64,000 nt of DNA from DASXQK01 sp963724385. GTDB taxonomy: Bacteria; Pseudomonadota; Alphaproteobacteria; Dongiales; Dongiaceae. Of this stretch, positions 15,401-23,138 are shown in pieces. The position numbers and the translations under genes are program-made. The stretch is taken from the NCBI GenBank assembly GCA_963724385.1, contig CAVRUJ010000002.1:1-64000 (forward strand), written 5' to 3'. The notes beneath the pieces were generated by a model, which was not told the DNA's origin, searched no databases, and saw nothing but the letters and a program-made list of their open reading frames with translations. Positions within the stretch are counted from its first letter, which is position 1, and every line of letters starts with the position of its first letter.

Positions 15401-17518
15401 CTAGTTCGAACCTTTCTCGGCAGGAATGATTAGGGCATCGAGGGCGAGCGGCCCGTCGGCTCCCGCGGCAACGGGGTTGACGTCGATCTCGGCGATAAGC
15501 CCGTCGAGATCGGCAGCGAGCACGGAAAAGCGGGCGAGCGCTTCGGCCAGGGCCGCCACGTCCGCCGGCGGCCGGCCGCGCTTGCCGTCGAGGAGCGGGC
15601 GCAGCGCCAGCCCGTCGATCAGGCGCCGGGCTTCGGCAGCATCGAAGGGCGCCAGCGCGCATTGCTGGTCGCGCAGATATTCGATCAGCACGCCGCCCGC
15701 GCCCACGAACACCACCGGTCCGAATTGCGGATCGCGCTTGGCCCCGAAAGCAAGCTCCAGGGTCGGCTTTGCCATGGCCGCCACCAGCACCTTGGGCCCG
15801 AGCCTTCGGGCGAGATCGTCATAGGCGGATTTGACCTGGCTTGCGTCGGCGAGCCCGAGCTTCACGCCGCCCTGGTCCGACTTGTGGAGAATGCCGGGCA
15901 TGGCGGTCTTGAGCACGACGGGAAAGCCGAAACCCGTTGCCGCGGCTTCGGCCGCTTCCGCGCTTTCGACGATCCGGTGCGAGGCGACGGGAACGCCATA
16001 ATCGGCCAGCAGCGCCAGGCTCTCGGCCTCGTCGAGCGGCGTGCCCGTGGCGAGGCGCGGTCGCCAGCGGATGCGAAGTCCCGCCGGCGGCGCCGGCGGC
16101 TTGGAGGCCGGCCGGGCCCGGAAGTCGCGCCGCTTCAGGGCGCCGCGGATCGCCGCCAGCCCTGGGTCGATGCCGATCAATACCGGAATGCCCGAGCGGG
16201 TGATGTTCACCGCCAGATCATCGTCGCCGAAGGCCGCCAGGTTGTTGATGAAAACCACCGGCTTGTCGCTGCCCGCGTGGGCCCGGCGCATGGCGTCGGC
16301 ATAGCCGTGATGGAGCACCCGGTCGCTGCGGGTTTCGACGCAAAGCGCGCCGATCGCCGTGTCGGGGTCGTCGAGGAGTGCTGCCATGCAGTTGCCGAAC
16401 ACCTTCTCGTACTCGTGTCCGGTGCCCCAGGCATCGACGGGATTGATGGGCTCGAGGCCATAGTCGAGGCTGGCCGCAAGCCGATCCCTCGTCGCGGCGC
16501 CGATGCCAGCGAAGGGCACGCCCTGCACCGCGGCGCGGTCGACCAGCAGCTCCCGCTCGCCGCCGGAATCATGGATGCTTGCCAAGCCGCCGGCCGCCAG
16601 GCGTCGGGGCTGGGAGAGCAGCAGCAGGCTGTTGGCAAACTCGTCCAGGCCTTCGACCTCGATGACCCCATGGCGCCGGAAGAGAGCACGATAGACGGCG
16701 TCGTCGCCCACGAGCGCCCCACTGTGGGATTTGGCCAGCGCGGCGCTCTCGGCGGTGCGGCCGACCTTGAGAGCCACGACCGGGATGTCGAGGCGGTTGG
16801 CGAGTTCAAGCCCGGCGACGAAGCCGGCGGGATCGCGCACGGTCTCCAGGAACAGGCCCACGACCCGGGTGGACGGCATGCGGAGCGCGAAGTCGAGATA
16901 GTCGGCCGCGGTGGTCACCAGCTCCTGGCCGGCCGAGACCGCGAGGCTGAAGGAAAAGCGCCGGTCGTTGTGGGCGAGCGCACTGAAGGCCGAGCCCGAA
17001 TGGCTGATGAGGGCGATGGGGCCGGCTGCGACCCAGTCGGGCGGCGGGAAGCCGCAGATCCTGACGCCGGCCTCCTGATTGTAGAAGCCCATGCCGTTGC
17101 CCCCGCACAGAGCCATGCCGGCGCCGCGGGCAAGGGCGGCAATGCGCCGGGTCAGCGGTGGATCGCTGTCGCCCTCGAGATAGCCACTGGCAAGAATTGT
17201 CCCCGCGCGCGCGCCAGCCGCGACGGCCTCCTTCATGGCCGCCTCCAGGCGCTGGTTGGCGACGCCGAGGAGCACGTGGTCGACGGTCTCGGGCAAGCCG
17301 GCGAGCGAGGGATAGCAGGCGAGGCCCTCGATCTCCTTGTAGTTGGGATTGACCGGATAGATGCGGCCCTTGTAGCCGCCGCCGAGGATGCCCTTGATCA
17401 TGCCGAGACCGACGGTTCCGGGTTTGGGCGAGGCGCCGACGAGGGCGACCGAGCGGGGCGTCAGGAGGCTCGCAAGCCGGTGGCCGGCGAGGCTCGCCGG
17501 CGGTTGGACATCGTTCAT
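15401..17518 (-). CDS. NDP-forming acyl-CoA synthetase (acetate--CoA ligase type, fused alpha-beta)
   Basis: 705 residues from ATG 17518 (MNDVQPPASLAGHRL). The CoA-binding domain (SVALVGASPKPGTVG) spans about 25-120. The succinyl-CoA ligase-like domains follow, with the phospho-His region AKSHSGALVGDD near residue 270. An ATP-grasp domain from about residue 480 includes GFPVVLKTAMPGILHKSDQGG. The reaction is acid + CoA + ATP to acyl-CoA + ADP. It starts 10 bp after the TetR stop and its own stop is 2 bp before the acyl-CoA dehydrogenase start. This gives an operon in which an acid is activated and then desaturated. The substrate cannot be read from sequence. Confidence 0.88.
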   Translation of the reverse strand: MNDVQPPASLAGHRLASLLTPRSVALVGASPKPGTVGLGMIKGILGGGYKGRIYPVNPNYKEIEGLACYPSLAGLPETVDHVLLGVANQRLEAAMKEAVAAGARAGTILASGYLEGDSDPPLTRRIAALARGAGMALCGGNGMGFYNQEAGVRICGFPPPDWVAAGPIALISHSGSAFSALAHNDRRFSFSLAVSAGQELVTTAADYLDFALRMPSTRVVGLFLETVRDPAGFVAGLELANRLDIPVVALKVGRTAESAALAKSHSGALVGDDAVYRALFRRHGVIEVEGLDEFANSLLLLSQPRRLAAGGLASIHDSGGERELLVDRAAVQGVPFAGIGAATRDRLAASLDYGLEPINPVDAWGTGHEYEKVFGNCMAALLDDPDTAIGALCVETRSDRVLHHGYADAMRRAHAGSDKPVVFINNLAAFGDDDLAVNITRSGIPVLIGIDPGLAAIRGALKRRDFRARPASKPPAPPAGLRIRWRPRLATGTPLDEAESLALLADYGVPVASHRIVESAEAAEAAATGFGFPVVLKTAMPGILHKSDQGGVKLGLADASQVKSAYDDLARRLGPKVLVAAMAKPTLELAFGAKRDPQFGPVVFVGAGGVLIEYLRDQQCALAPFDAAEARRLIDGLALRPLLDGKRGRPPADVAALAEALARFSVLAADLDGLIAEIDVNPVAAGADGPLALDALIIPAEKGSN

Positions 17519-17528
17519 GGGGGTCAAC

Positions 17529-18320
17529 TCAGCTGGATCTTGGCTCGGTGTCGGCGGCCTCTCCGCGGGCCAGCGCATCGAGCGTCGCTCGTTCCTTTTC
17601 CTCGAGCCTGGCGAGAGCCTGGGAGCGCTCGGCCTGCAGGCGCTGCACCGCCGCCATCACAGCCGCGGCACTCGCCGGCTGAGGCGCGCCGGAGAAATCC
17701 CGTGGGAACAGGCCGGAGAGGAACAGCCGGCAAATGCGCTTGGCTTCATCGCGATCGTAACTCGCCGGATCGATCATCAGGTCGAAGGCGAAGCCGTCGA
17801 TCATGGCGTTGATGCCATAGGTGACCCCATCGGCGCTGATCCCGGCGTAGCCGCCCTCCTCGATCAGGCGCTGGATAAGCGAGCGCGTTTCCTCGAAGTA
17901 GCGCGCCTCGAGGCGCGAAACCCGCTCGCGATAGCTGGGATTGGCCTGGGCCTCTGCCCAGAAGGCGTACCAGACGGCGACCTTCTCCAGGCTGTTCACC
18001 TGGGGATCGAAATCGGCCTCGATCATGGCATCCACCTTGGCCGCCGCCGATTCTCCGGCCTTGGCGATCGCCTGAGTCCAGAAGACCTCGTACTCCTCCA
18101 CCAGATATTCGAGCGTGGCGGCGAGCAGCTGCTCCTTGCTGCGGAAATGGAAGTTGACGATCCCTGGCGAGAGGCCGGCGATGGTGGCGACGTGGTTGAG
18201 GGTGAGCCTGGAATAGCCGAATTGGCCGATGGCCGTCATCGTCGCCTCGATCAGCTGACGCTGGCGCGCCTCGCGGATGGGCGTAATTCGGGGTGATTTG
18301 GGGGCTTCCTGCTCGTTCAT
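17529..18320 (-). CDS. TetR/AcrR family regulator (BetI-like C-terminal domain)
   Basis: About 263 residues from ATG 18320; ATG 18329 and a further in-frame upstream start are alternatives. The HTH is LTLNHVATIAGLSPGIVNFHF followed by RSKEQLL, very like BetI-class repressors. The ligand domain (YEVFWTQAIAKAG and VWYAFWAEAQANPSYRERV) matches the TetR_C_6 type. A charged helical extension follows residue 220 (QRLQAERSQALARLEEKER). It is the first gene of the synthetase/dehydrogenase operon and is divergent from a class III aminotransferase. It is therefore the likely local repressor of both units. Confidence 0.85.
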   Translation of the reverse strand: MNEQEAPKSPRITPIREARQRQLIEATMTAIGQFGYSRLTLNHVATIAGLSPGIVNFHFRSKEQLLAATLEYLVEEYEVFWTQAIAKAGESAAAKVDAMIEADFDPQVNSLEKVAVWYAFWAEAQANPSYRERVSRLEARYFEETRSLIQRLIEEGGYAGISADGVTYGINAMIDGFAFDLMIDPASYDRDEAKRICRLFLSGLFPRDFSGAPQPASAAAVMAAVQRLQAERSQALARLEEKERATLDALARGEAADTEPRSS

Positions 18321-18381
18321 CGCCAACATGCGCCGGGCCGTCCAACTCCCTTCAAAATAACACGTTTTTGCAGCTGCGAAA

Positions 18382-18449
18382 TTAAACAATCATTCAGCAT
18401 ACTGGACAACTTTTGCCCAAAATGCTAGAAAATTTGTACAGCCATTCAA
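18382..18449. promoter_or_regulatory. Candidate TetR operator half-sites in the divergent tetR-aminotransferase region
   Basis: Two 16-base stretches, 18382-18397 and 18434-18449, resemble the palindromic box TTGAATGGACATTCAA found upstream of the flavoprotein operon. They match it at 10 and 12 of 16 positions, with the CATTCA half conserved in both. They lie 52 bp apart in the AT-rich gap between the two divergent genes. Binding by either BetI-like TetR is inference. Confidence 0.4.
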
Positions 18450-18515
18450 ATCAATGGCCGGAACCGGCGGGGGCATCGGGCTTTCGCTGAAGGACCGGCC
18501 GGAACGGAGAGGAAC

Positions 18516-19901
18516 ATGAACGCCCCGACCCGGCGGATTAAACCGGCCTACAAACTCGACAAGTCCACGGCCCATTACCAGAAGGCGGTGAAGGCGATGC
18601 CGCTTGGAGTCAGCTCCAACTTCCGCTTCTGGGGCGAGGGCAAGACGATCTATGTCAAGAGAGGTAGGGGGGCGCGGGTCATAGACCTGGACGACAACTG
18701 CTATATCGACTACCGGCTCGGCTACGGGCCGGCGATCCTCGGCCACTGCCATCCCGAGGTGGATGCCGCCGCGCGAGAGGGCCAGGAGGTGGGGACCGTT
18801 TTCGCGCTCGGCACCGAGCGCGAGCTTGCCGTTGCCGAGCTGATCCGCAGCATGGTCCCGGCGGCCGAGCTGGTGCGCTTCTCCAATTCAGGCACCGAGG
18901 CGGTGATGGGCGCCTTGCGGCTCGCGCGCGGCGCCACCGGCAAGGACCACTACGTCACCTTCGAAGGCAGCTATCACGGCCTGTTCGACGCCGCGATGTG
19001 GACAGCCGACATGGCCAACATGACCGACCCGGTGAAGGGGCCGGAGGTTGTCAGCTACGGCAAGGGCGTGCCCCAGCTCGTCCGCCAGCTCTTCTGGCAG
19101 GTGCCGTACAACGACGCCAACCGGCTGGAGGACGTGCTGAAGAAGCACGGCCATGAGATCGCGGCGGTGATGATCGAGCCGATCCTGGGCAACTGCTGCG
19201 GCATTCCCTCGCGGCCGGAATTCCTCAGGGCGGTGCGCGAGCTTTGCACCCGCCACGACGTGCTGATGATCGTCGACGAGGTGAAGACCGGCTTCCGCGT
19301 CTCCAAGGGCGGCGCGCAGGAAGTCTATGGCGTCAAGGCCGACATCTGCACCATGGCCAAGGCGGTGGCCAACGGCTATCCCATCGCCGCCATCGGCGGG
19401 CGCGAGGACATCATGCGCAACTTCGGCCGGGGTGTGGCCCATGGCGGCACCTACACCGCCCAGGCCATCAGCCTGGCGGCAGCCGAGCGGACGCTCACCA
19501 TCCTGCGCGACACGACGACGCTGGCCGACATCGCCGCCTATGGCAAGGCGATGCAGGCCGGAATGACCCGGATCCTTTCGGCCCGCGGCATTCCCCACAG
19601 CTTCGCCGGGCATCCCAGCATGGGCGGCCTGTTCTTCCGCGAGAAGCCGCCGGAGAACTACCGCGACTGGAAGACCAGCGACTACACATTCTACGACCAT
19701 CTCGCCGGTAAGCTGATCGAGCGCGGCGTGATGTGCGAGCCCGACAGCCGCGAGCCCTGGTTCATCTCCGCCGCCCACGACCAGGAATGCCTGGAGGAGA
19801 CCCTGGCCGTGTTCGAGCAAGGCGTGGACATGACGTTGGAAGAACTGGGCAACCAGCATGCCAACAAGCAGGCCCCGCTGATGGCCGGGATTTCGAGCTA
19901 A
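18516..19901 (+). CDS. Class III pyridoxal-phosphate aminotransferase (glutamate-1-semialdehyde aminomutase-like)
   Basis: 461 residues, ATG 18516 with GGAGAGGAAC upstream. Landmarks are FSNSGTEAVMGALRLARG (PLP phosphate loop), TFEGSYHG, MIVDEVKTGFR (Asp that contacts the pyridine N) and CTMAKAVANGYPIAAIGG with the Schiff-base Lys. The sequence resembles the GSA-aminomutase/aminotransferase subgroup. True HemL is unlikely because the context is catabolic: it is divergent from a tetR/acyl-CoA synthetase/dehydrogenase operon. It probably transaminates an omega-amino compound to an aldehyde or keto acid that enters that pathway. Confidence 0.88.
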   Translation: MNAPTRRIKPAYKLDKSTAHYQKAVKAMPLGVSSNFRFWGEGKTIYVKRGRGARVIDLDDNCYIDYRLGYGPAILGHCHPEVDAAAREGQEVGTVFALGTERELAVAELIRSMVPAAELVRFSNSGTEAVMGALRLARGATGKDHYVTFEGSYHGLFDAAMWTADMANMTDPVKGPEVVSYGKGVPQLVRQLFWQVPYNDANRLEDVLKKHGHEIAAVMIEPILGNCCGIPSRPEFLRAVRELCTRHDVLMIVDEVKTGFRVSKGGAQEVYGVKADICTMAKAVANGYPIAAIGGREDIMRNFGRGVAHGGTYTAQAISLAAAERTLTILRDTTTLADIAAYGKAMQAGMTRILSARGIPHSFAGHPSMGGLFFREKPPENYRDWKTSDYTFYDHLAGKLIERGVMCEPDSREPWFISAAHDQECLEETLAVFEQGVDMTLEELGNQHANKQAPLMAGISS

Positions 19902-19942
19902 AGCAACGGTACGTCCCCACGGTACGTCCCCGGGGCGCCCAA

Positions 19943-19964
19943 GGACCGGCCTGGCCGCCGGTCC
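19943..19964. terminator. Short bidirectional hairpin between convergent genes
   Basis: GGACCGG (19943-19949) pairs with CCGGTCC (19958-19964) between the aminotransferase and the convergent quinone reductase gene. There is no good T-run, so it is a weak candidate. Two GGTACGTCCCC direct repeats lie just before it. Confidence 0.35.
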
Positions 19965-19996
19965 CTCCCACAACGGGCGCCTCGGGGCGGTTTCTT

Positions 19997-20574
19997 CTAA
20001 AGGCCCCGCCGCCCCAACTCCCGCATCCGCATGAGCCAGCGCTCGCGCCGCCGTGCCGGGCCATCGACCATGCCCACCAGGCTCTCGTGGATCGGGCCGA
20101 TGCCGCAGAAGCCGAGGATGTTGCGCTCCAGGCTCTTCAGGGAATGGGCACCAAAATACCAGCGATAGACCAAGGCCGGCATGCCCATGGTGACGACGAT
20201 GCGGGCGCTCTTCTCCTTGAGCCCCGGCTTCCATGTCCGCGGGCCGGCCACCTTTTTCATCGCGAAGTCCGGACGGAACACCTGCTCGATATATCCTTGA
20301 GCAAGGCCGGCATCGCACCCATCCAGAGAGGATAGAGCAGGACCAGATGCTGGGCCCAGGTGATGGCTTCCTGGCCGGCCCGGATCGCATCCGGCGGCAG
20401 ATTCACTTCCCAGTCCGGCTTGGTCCTGAGCAATGGGAAGTCCAGGGTCGCGACCTCGATGCGCCTCACCTCATGTCCGCCCTCGGCCGCGCCGGCGCAA
20501 TAGGCCTCGGCGAGGGCGCGGCAGAAATGCCCGCCAGCGGGATCGGGATGGCCCTGGATGATCAGAATGCGCAT
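19997..20574 (-). pseudogene. NAD(P)H:quinone oxidoreductase (flavodoxin fold), frameshifted
   Basis: The N-terminal part MRILIIQGHPDPAGGHFCRAL, LVLLYPLWMGAMPALLK is the flavodoxin-like start of Mda66/KefF-type quinone reductases. After ALLK the frame breaks near 20294-20297. The family sequence continues in another frame (VFRPDFAMKKV, LKEKSARIVVTMGMP, LGFCGIGPIHESLVG) to a stop at 19997. Restoring one G gives ALLKGYIEQVFRP, the expected motif, and a product of about 192 residues. It starts 10 bp after the M48 protease stop and ends a lemA-protease-reductase operon. Either a genuine recent lesion or a one-base sequencing error. Confidence 0.8.
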
Positions 20575-20584
20575 GGCACGGACG

Positions 20585-22231
20585 TTACCGCGCCGGGGGC
20601 AGCTTGGTCGCAGCGCCGATCCGCGGCCCGGCCGATGCCAGCGCCAACATGTGGCGCAGGCAATAGAAGAAGACCGCGGGGCTCGCCGCGCCGACGAGGT
20701 AGCCGCCGAGCCCCATGGGCTCGATCGCCTGCTGGCTCAGAACGGCAAGCATCGGTGCGCCCACGAGCGGGTAGAAGGACAGCACCGCGACCAATAGGTA
20801 GACGACGATGGACACAGCCGCAACGCCGCGCCCCGCGAGCCGGCGCGCGTAGTGGGTCGCGAGCACGCGGATATAACCGAGGGACAAGAGGCCGAACAAC
20901 GCGTTCACCAGGACCAGAACCGGGAACAGATGCCGGATCATGACGGCCGATATCCCGAGGGCGGGATTGGCAAGCGCGTCGGCCATCTGGCAGGCCGGGA
21001 TCATGCCGGCGACCGCGTCGGTGACCGGCGCCAATTGCGCCGCCACCGCTTCGATGAAGCCTGGATCGCGGGCGTTGGCGTAGAGCAGGAACAGGGCATA
21101 GCCGAGGCTTCCCGCGAGGGTCAGACCGGTGATCCATCCGGGCGCGGTGGGCGCGCCGGCTGATGCCCTGGCCGGCGCCGGCATGGCGCCAGCCCCCATA
21201 CCAGCCGTCGTCGCGGCCGAGGCCTGAGGTTCTATGCCGGCCAGGCGCTCCAGCACCTTGATGCGGGCTGCAATCGGCGGATGGGTGTCGAATAGCGTGA
21301 AGACCGCCGGCGGGTTCTCGATGAACATCTGCCGCACTTCCGAAGGCACATGCGGCACGGCCGGGTTGGTCGCGATCTTGCGCAAGGCGGAGATCAACGC
21401 CTCGGGATGCTTGGTCAGGTCGACCGAGCCGGCATCGGCCAGATACTCCCGTTCCCGCGAAATGGCGAAGCGCAGCACCAGGGCGAGGAGATAGCCGACG
21501 CCGGCGACGATCGCCGCGGCCAGGACGAACATCACGACGCCACCCCCGCCGCGCCGGCTGCGCCCGAAGGAGATCACGCGAAGGCTGCGCCAGAGCAGCT
21601 GGGCGAGGAAGGAGATCACGCCAACGAAGAGGATCGTCACCAGCAACAGCCGGACGTCACGGTCGAGGATATGGGTCAGCTCATGGGCCAGAACCGCCTC
21701 CAGCTCCGCGTCGTCGAGCTGAGCCAACAGCCCGCTGGTGACGGTGATGGAATAGCTGCGCTGATCGACGCCCGAGGCATAGGCGTTCATGGCGTCGGTA
21801 TCGATGATGTAGAGCCGCGGCATCGTGAGGCCGCGGGAGATGCACAGGTTCTCCAGCAGATTGTAGAGCTTCGGGGAATCGGCGCGGGCCACCGCCCTGG
21901 CGCCGGTCGCCCGATGGATCAGCGCATCGTTGAAGAAATAGGCCAGCAGCAGCCAGATCACCGCCGCGCCGACGACATAGGGCCAATAGGCGAGCGCGAA
22001 AGCGCAGGTGAAATCCAGCGCGCCGTGGCCGCCGGTGACGGAATCGAGGCCGAATTGCTGGAACTGATAGCGCTGCATGCCGCCGGAAGAATCGGCGAAC
22101 AGGAACCAGGCGGCGAGGTAGACCAGGATGGCGAGCAGCAGGAGCAGCAGGAACGGGAAGGCCGTCAGCAGCAGGATCGATTTCAGATTGTTGTTCCACC
22201 GGTAGGTGGAAAGGCCGAGTACCGCCGCCAT
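20585..22231 (-). CDS. M48 family membrane metalloprotease with extra C-terminal membrane domain
   Basis: 548 residues. Two N-terminal membrane helices (about 17-45 and 85-105) precede the zinc motif in AVLAHELTHILDRD (HExxH near residue 185). The third ligand is the Glu of SREREYLADAGSVDLT, and there are further helices between. This is the HtpX-like layout. After about residue 330 there is an Ala-rich linker and then four or more predicted membrane segments (for example WITGLTLAGSLGYALFLLY and LFPVLVLVNALFGLLSL) that HtpX lacks. It is 30 bp downstream of lemA, a pairing seen in many bacteria. It probably degrades misfolded membrane proteins; the extra domain is unexplained. Confidence 0.85.
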   Translation of the reverse strand: MAAVLGLSTYRWNNNLKSILLLTAFPFLLLLLLAILVYLAAWFLFADSSGGMQRYQFQQFGLDSVTGGHGALDFTCAFALAYWPYVVGAAVIWLLLAYFFNDALIHRATGARAVARADSPKLYNLLENLCISRGLTMPRLYIIDTDAMNAYASGVDQRSYSITVTSGLLAQLDDAELEAVLAHELTHILDRDVRLLLVTILFVGVISFLAQLLWRSLRVISFGRSRRGGGGVVMFVLAAAIVAGVGYLLALVLRFAISREREYLADAGSVDLTKHPEALISALRKIATNPAVPHVPSEVRQMFIENPPAVFTLFDTHPPIAARIKVLERLAGIEPQASAATTAGMGAGAMPAPARASAGAPTAPGWITGLTLAGSLGYALFLLYANARDPGFIEAVAAQLAPVTDAVAGMIPACQMADALANPALGISAVMIRHLFPVLVLVNALFGLLSLGYIRVLATHYARRLAGRGVAAVSIVVYLLVAVLSFYPLVGAPMLAVLSQQAIEPMGLGGYLVGAASPAVFFYCLRHMLALASAGPRIGAATKLPPAR

Positions 22232-22261
22232 GGCCCTCGCGGTCCTTCCTGAGACCGCTGG

Positions 22262-22831
22262 CTATCCGCCGAAGGAGACCTTGGGAGGCTCGACGGCCGC
22301 GGCCTTGTCGGCCGCGTCGAGGGTGAACATTTCGGCATGGGTGAAGCCCAGCGGGCGGGCCACCAGCACGGCCGGGAACTGCTCGATCTGGGCGTTGAAT
22401 TCCGCAACCGCGTTGTTGAGGAAGCGCCTCGCGGCGGCGATCTTGTTCTCCAGGTCGTCGAGCTCAGACTGGAGCTGGCGGAAATTGTCGCTGGCCTTGA
22501 GCTGGGGATAGTTCTCCGCCACCGCCAGGAGCTGGCCGATTGCCGCGGTCAAGGCACCCTCCGCCTGGCCGCGCTCGCCGATCGACGCGGCCTTCATGGC
22601 GCCCGCCCGGGCCGCGGTCACTTTCTCGAACACGCCCGCTTCGTGGGCGGCATAGCCCTTCACCGTTTCGACCAGGTTCGGCACAAGGTCATGGCGCTGC
22701 TTCAGCTGCACGTCGATGTCGGCGAAAGCGTTCTTGTAGGCCTGCCTCAGGCCGACCAGCCGGTTGTAGATGAAGATGAAAAACAGGACGACGAGACCCA
22801 GGACGACCAGGACGATCCAGCTCGCGCTCAT
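22262..22831 (-). CDS. lemA: LemA family protein
   Basis: 189 residues, start ATG at about 22831 with a GGGGGGAG box. One N-terminal membrane anchor (WIVLVVLGLVVLFFIFIYN) is followed by the LemA coiled-coil body: LVGLRQAYKNAFADIDVQLKQRHDLVPNLVETVKGYA, a family hallmark, and later LDDLENKIAAARRFLNNAVAEFN. It sits in the cytoplasmic membrane with the body probably in the periplasm. Its function is not established. The frequent pairing with M48 proteases, as here, suggests a substrate or cofactor relation. First gene of the lemA-protease-reductase operon. Confidence 0.9.
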   Translation of the reverse strand: MSASWIVLVVLGLVVLFFIFIYNRLVGLRQAYKNAFADIDVQLKQRHDLVPNLVETVKGYAAHEAGVFEKVTAARAGAMKAASIGERGQAEGALTAAIGQLLAVAENYPQLKASDNFRQLQSELDDLENKIAAARRFLNNAVAEFNAQIEQFPAVLVARPLGFTHAEMFTLDAADKAAAVEPPKVSFGG

Positions 22832-22946
22832 GGCTCCCCCCACCGCTCCAGTCAACGGCGATCTTGCGCCATTTCCGCGCGTTTGGCCACTTGCTTGCCG
22901 ATGACGGCGGCATGACCATCCGGTTAAGGCGGTGTCCGCCAAAAAT

Positions 22947-22981
22947 TTGAATGGACATTCAATTTCTGAACGGCTATTCAA
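22947..22981. promoter_or_regulatory. Tandem TetR-type operator boxes
   Basis: TTGAATGGACATTCAA (22947-22962) is a perfect 7-2-7 palindrome. With two mismatched outer bases it extends to about 22 bp. A second copy at 22966-22981 matches it at 12 of 16 positions, with a start-to-start spacing of 19 bp. TetR proteins of the BetI type bind such sites. The operon downstream ends with a BetI-like TetR, and related half-sites occur at the other tetR locus. Assignment to a particular protein is inference. Confidence 0.6.
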
Positions 22982-22986
22982 TTCCC

Positions 22987-23101
22987 TAGAGCAAGATCGG
23001 GTCAGCTTCTCTCAAGCTGACCCGTGAATCTTGCTCTACATGTTAGGTTTAGAGCCTGATTCACGTCTCAAGCCGAACGAGCTTGAGACGATCAGGCTCT
23101 A
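22987..23101. repeat. Double large hairpin, TAGAGC type intergenic repeat
   Basis: First hairpin: TAGAGCAAGAT (22987-22997) with ATCTTGCTCTA (23028-23038), and inside it GGTCAGCTT with AAGCTGACC. Second hairpin: TAGAGCCTGAT (23050-23060) with ATCAGGCTCTA (23091-23101), inside it GTCTCAAGC with GCTTGAGAC. Both are bounded by TAGAGC/GCTCTA, so they are two members of one repeat class placed head to tail. I recall similar TAGAGC palindromes in intergenic regions of other alphaproteobacteria. The pair lies between the operator boxes and the first gene, so it would form in the leader RNA. Confidence 0.7.
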
Positions 23102-23138
23102 GGCGGCCGCGGTGGGGGACAGGTCTCGGGAGCGAAGC

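Larger units (their letters stand above)
22832..23138. promoter_or_regulatory. Divergent control region of lemA and the flavoprotein operon (no gene)
   Basis: About 300 bp without a gene. From left to right it holds the lemA leader, two tandem palindromic boxes (22947-22981) and a pair of large hairpins (22987-23101). A GGGAG box for the first flavoprotein gene follows. The elements are listed separately. Confidence 0.6.

Noticed and set aside
15662..17812. A 716-codon plus-strand open frame opposite the acyl-CoA synthetase
   Set aside because: It is antisense to a clear NDP-forming synthetase and its composition (R, G, A, H, Q rich, no motifs) is that of a shadow frame.
18516..19901. HemL (glutamate-1-semialdehyde aminomutase) for tetrapyrrole synthesis
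   Set aside because: The sequence has the subgroup fold but lies opposite a tetR/acyl-CoA operon. Alphaproteobacteria normally make 5-aminolevulinate by the HemA/ALAS route, so a catabolic aminotransferase fits better.
19905..19932. Two GGTACGTCCCC direct repeats after the aminotransferase
   Set aside because: Only two short copies are present, with no link to a mobile element or regulator. Too weak to report as a feature.
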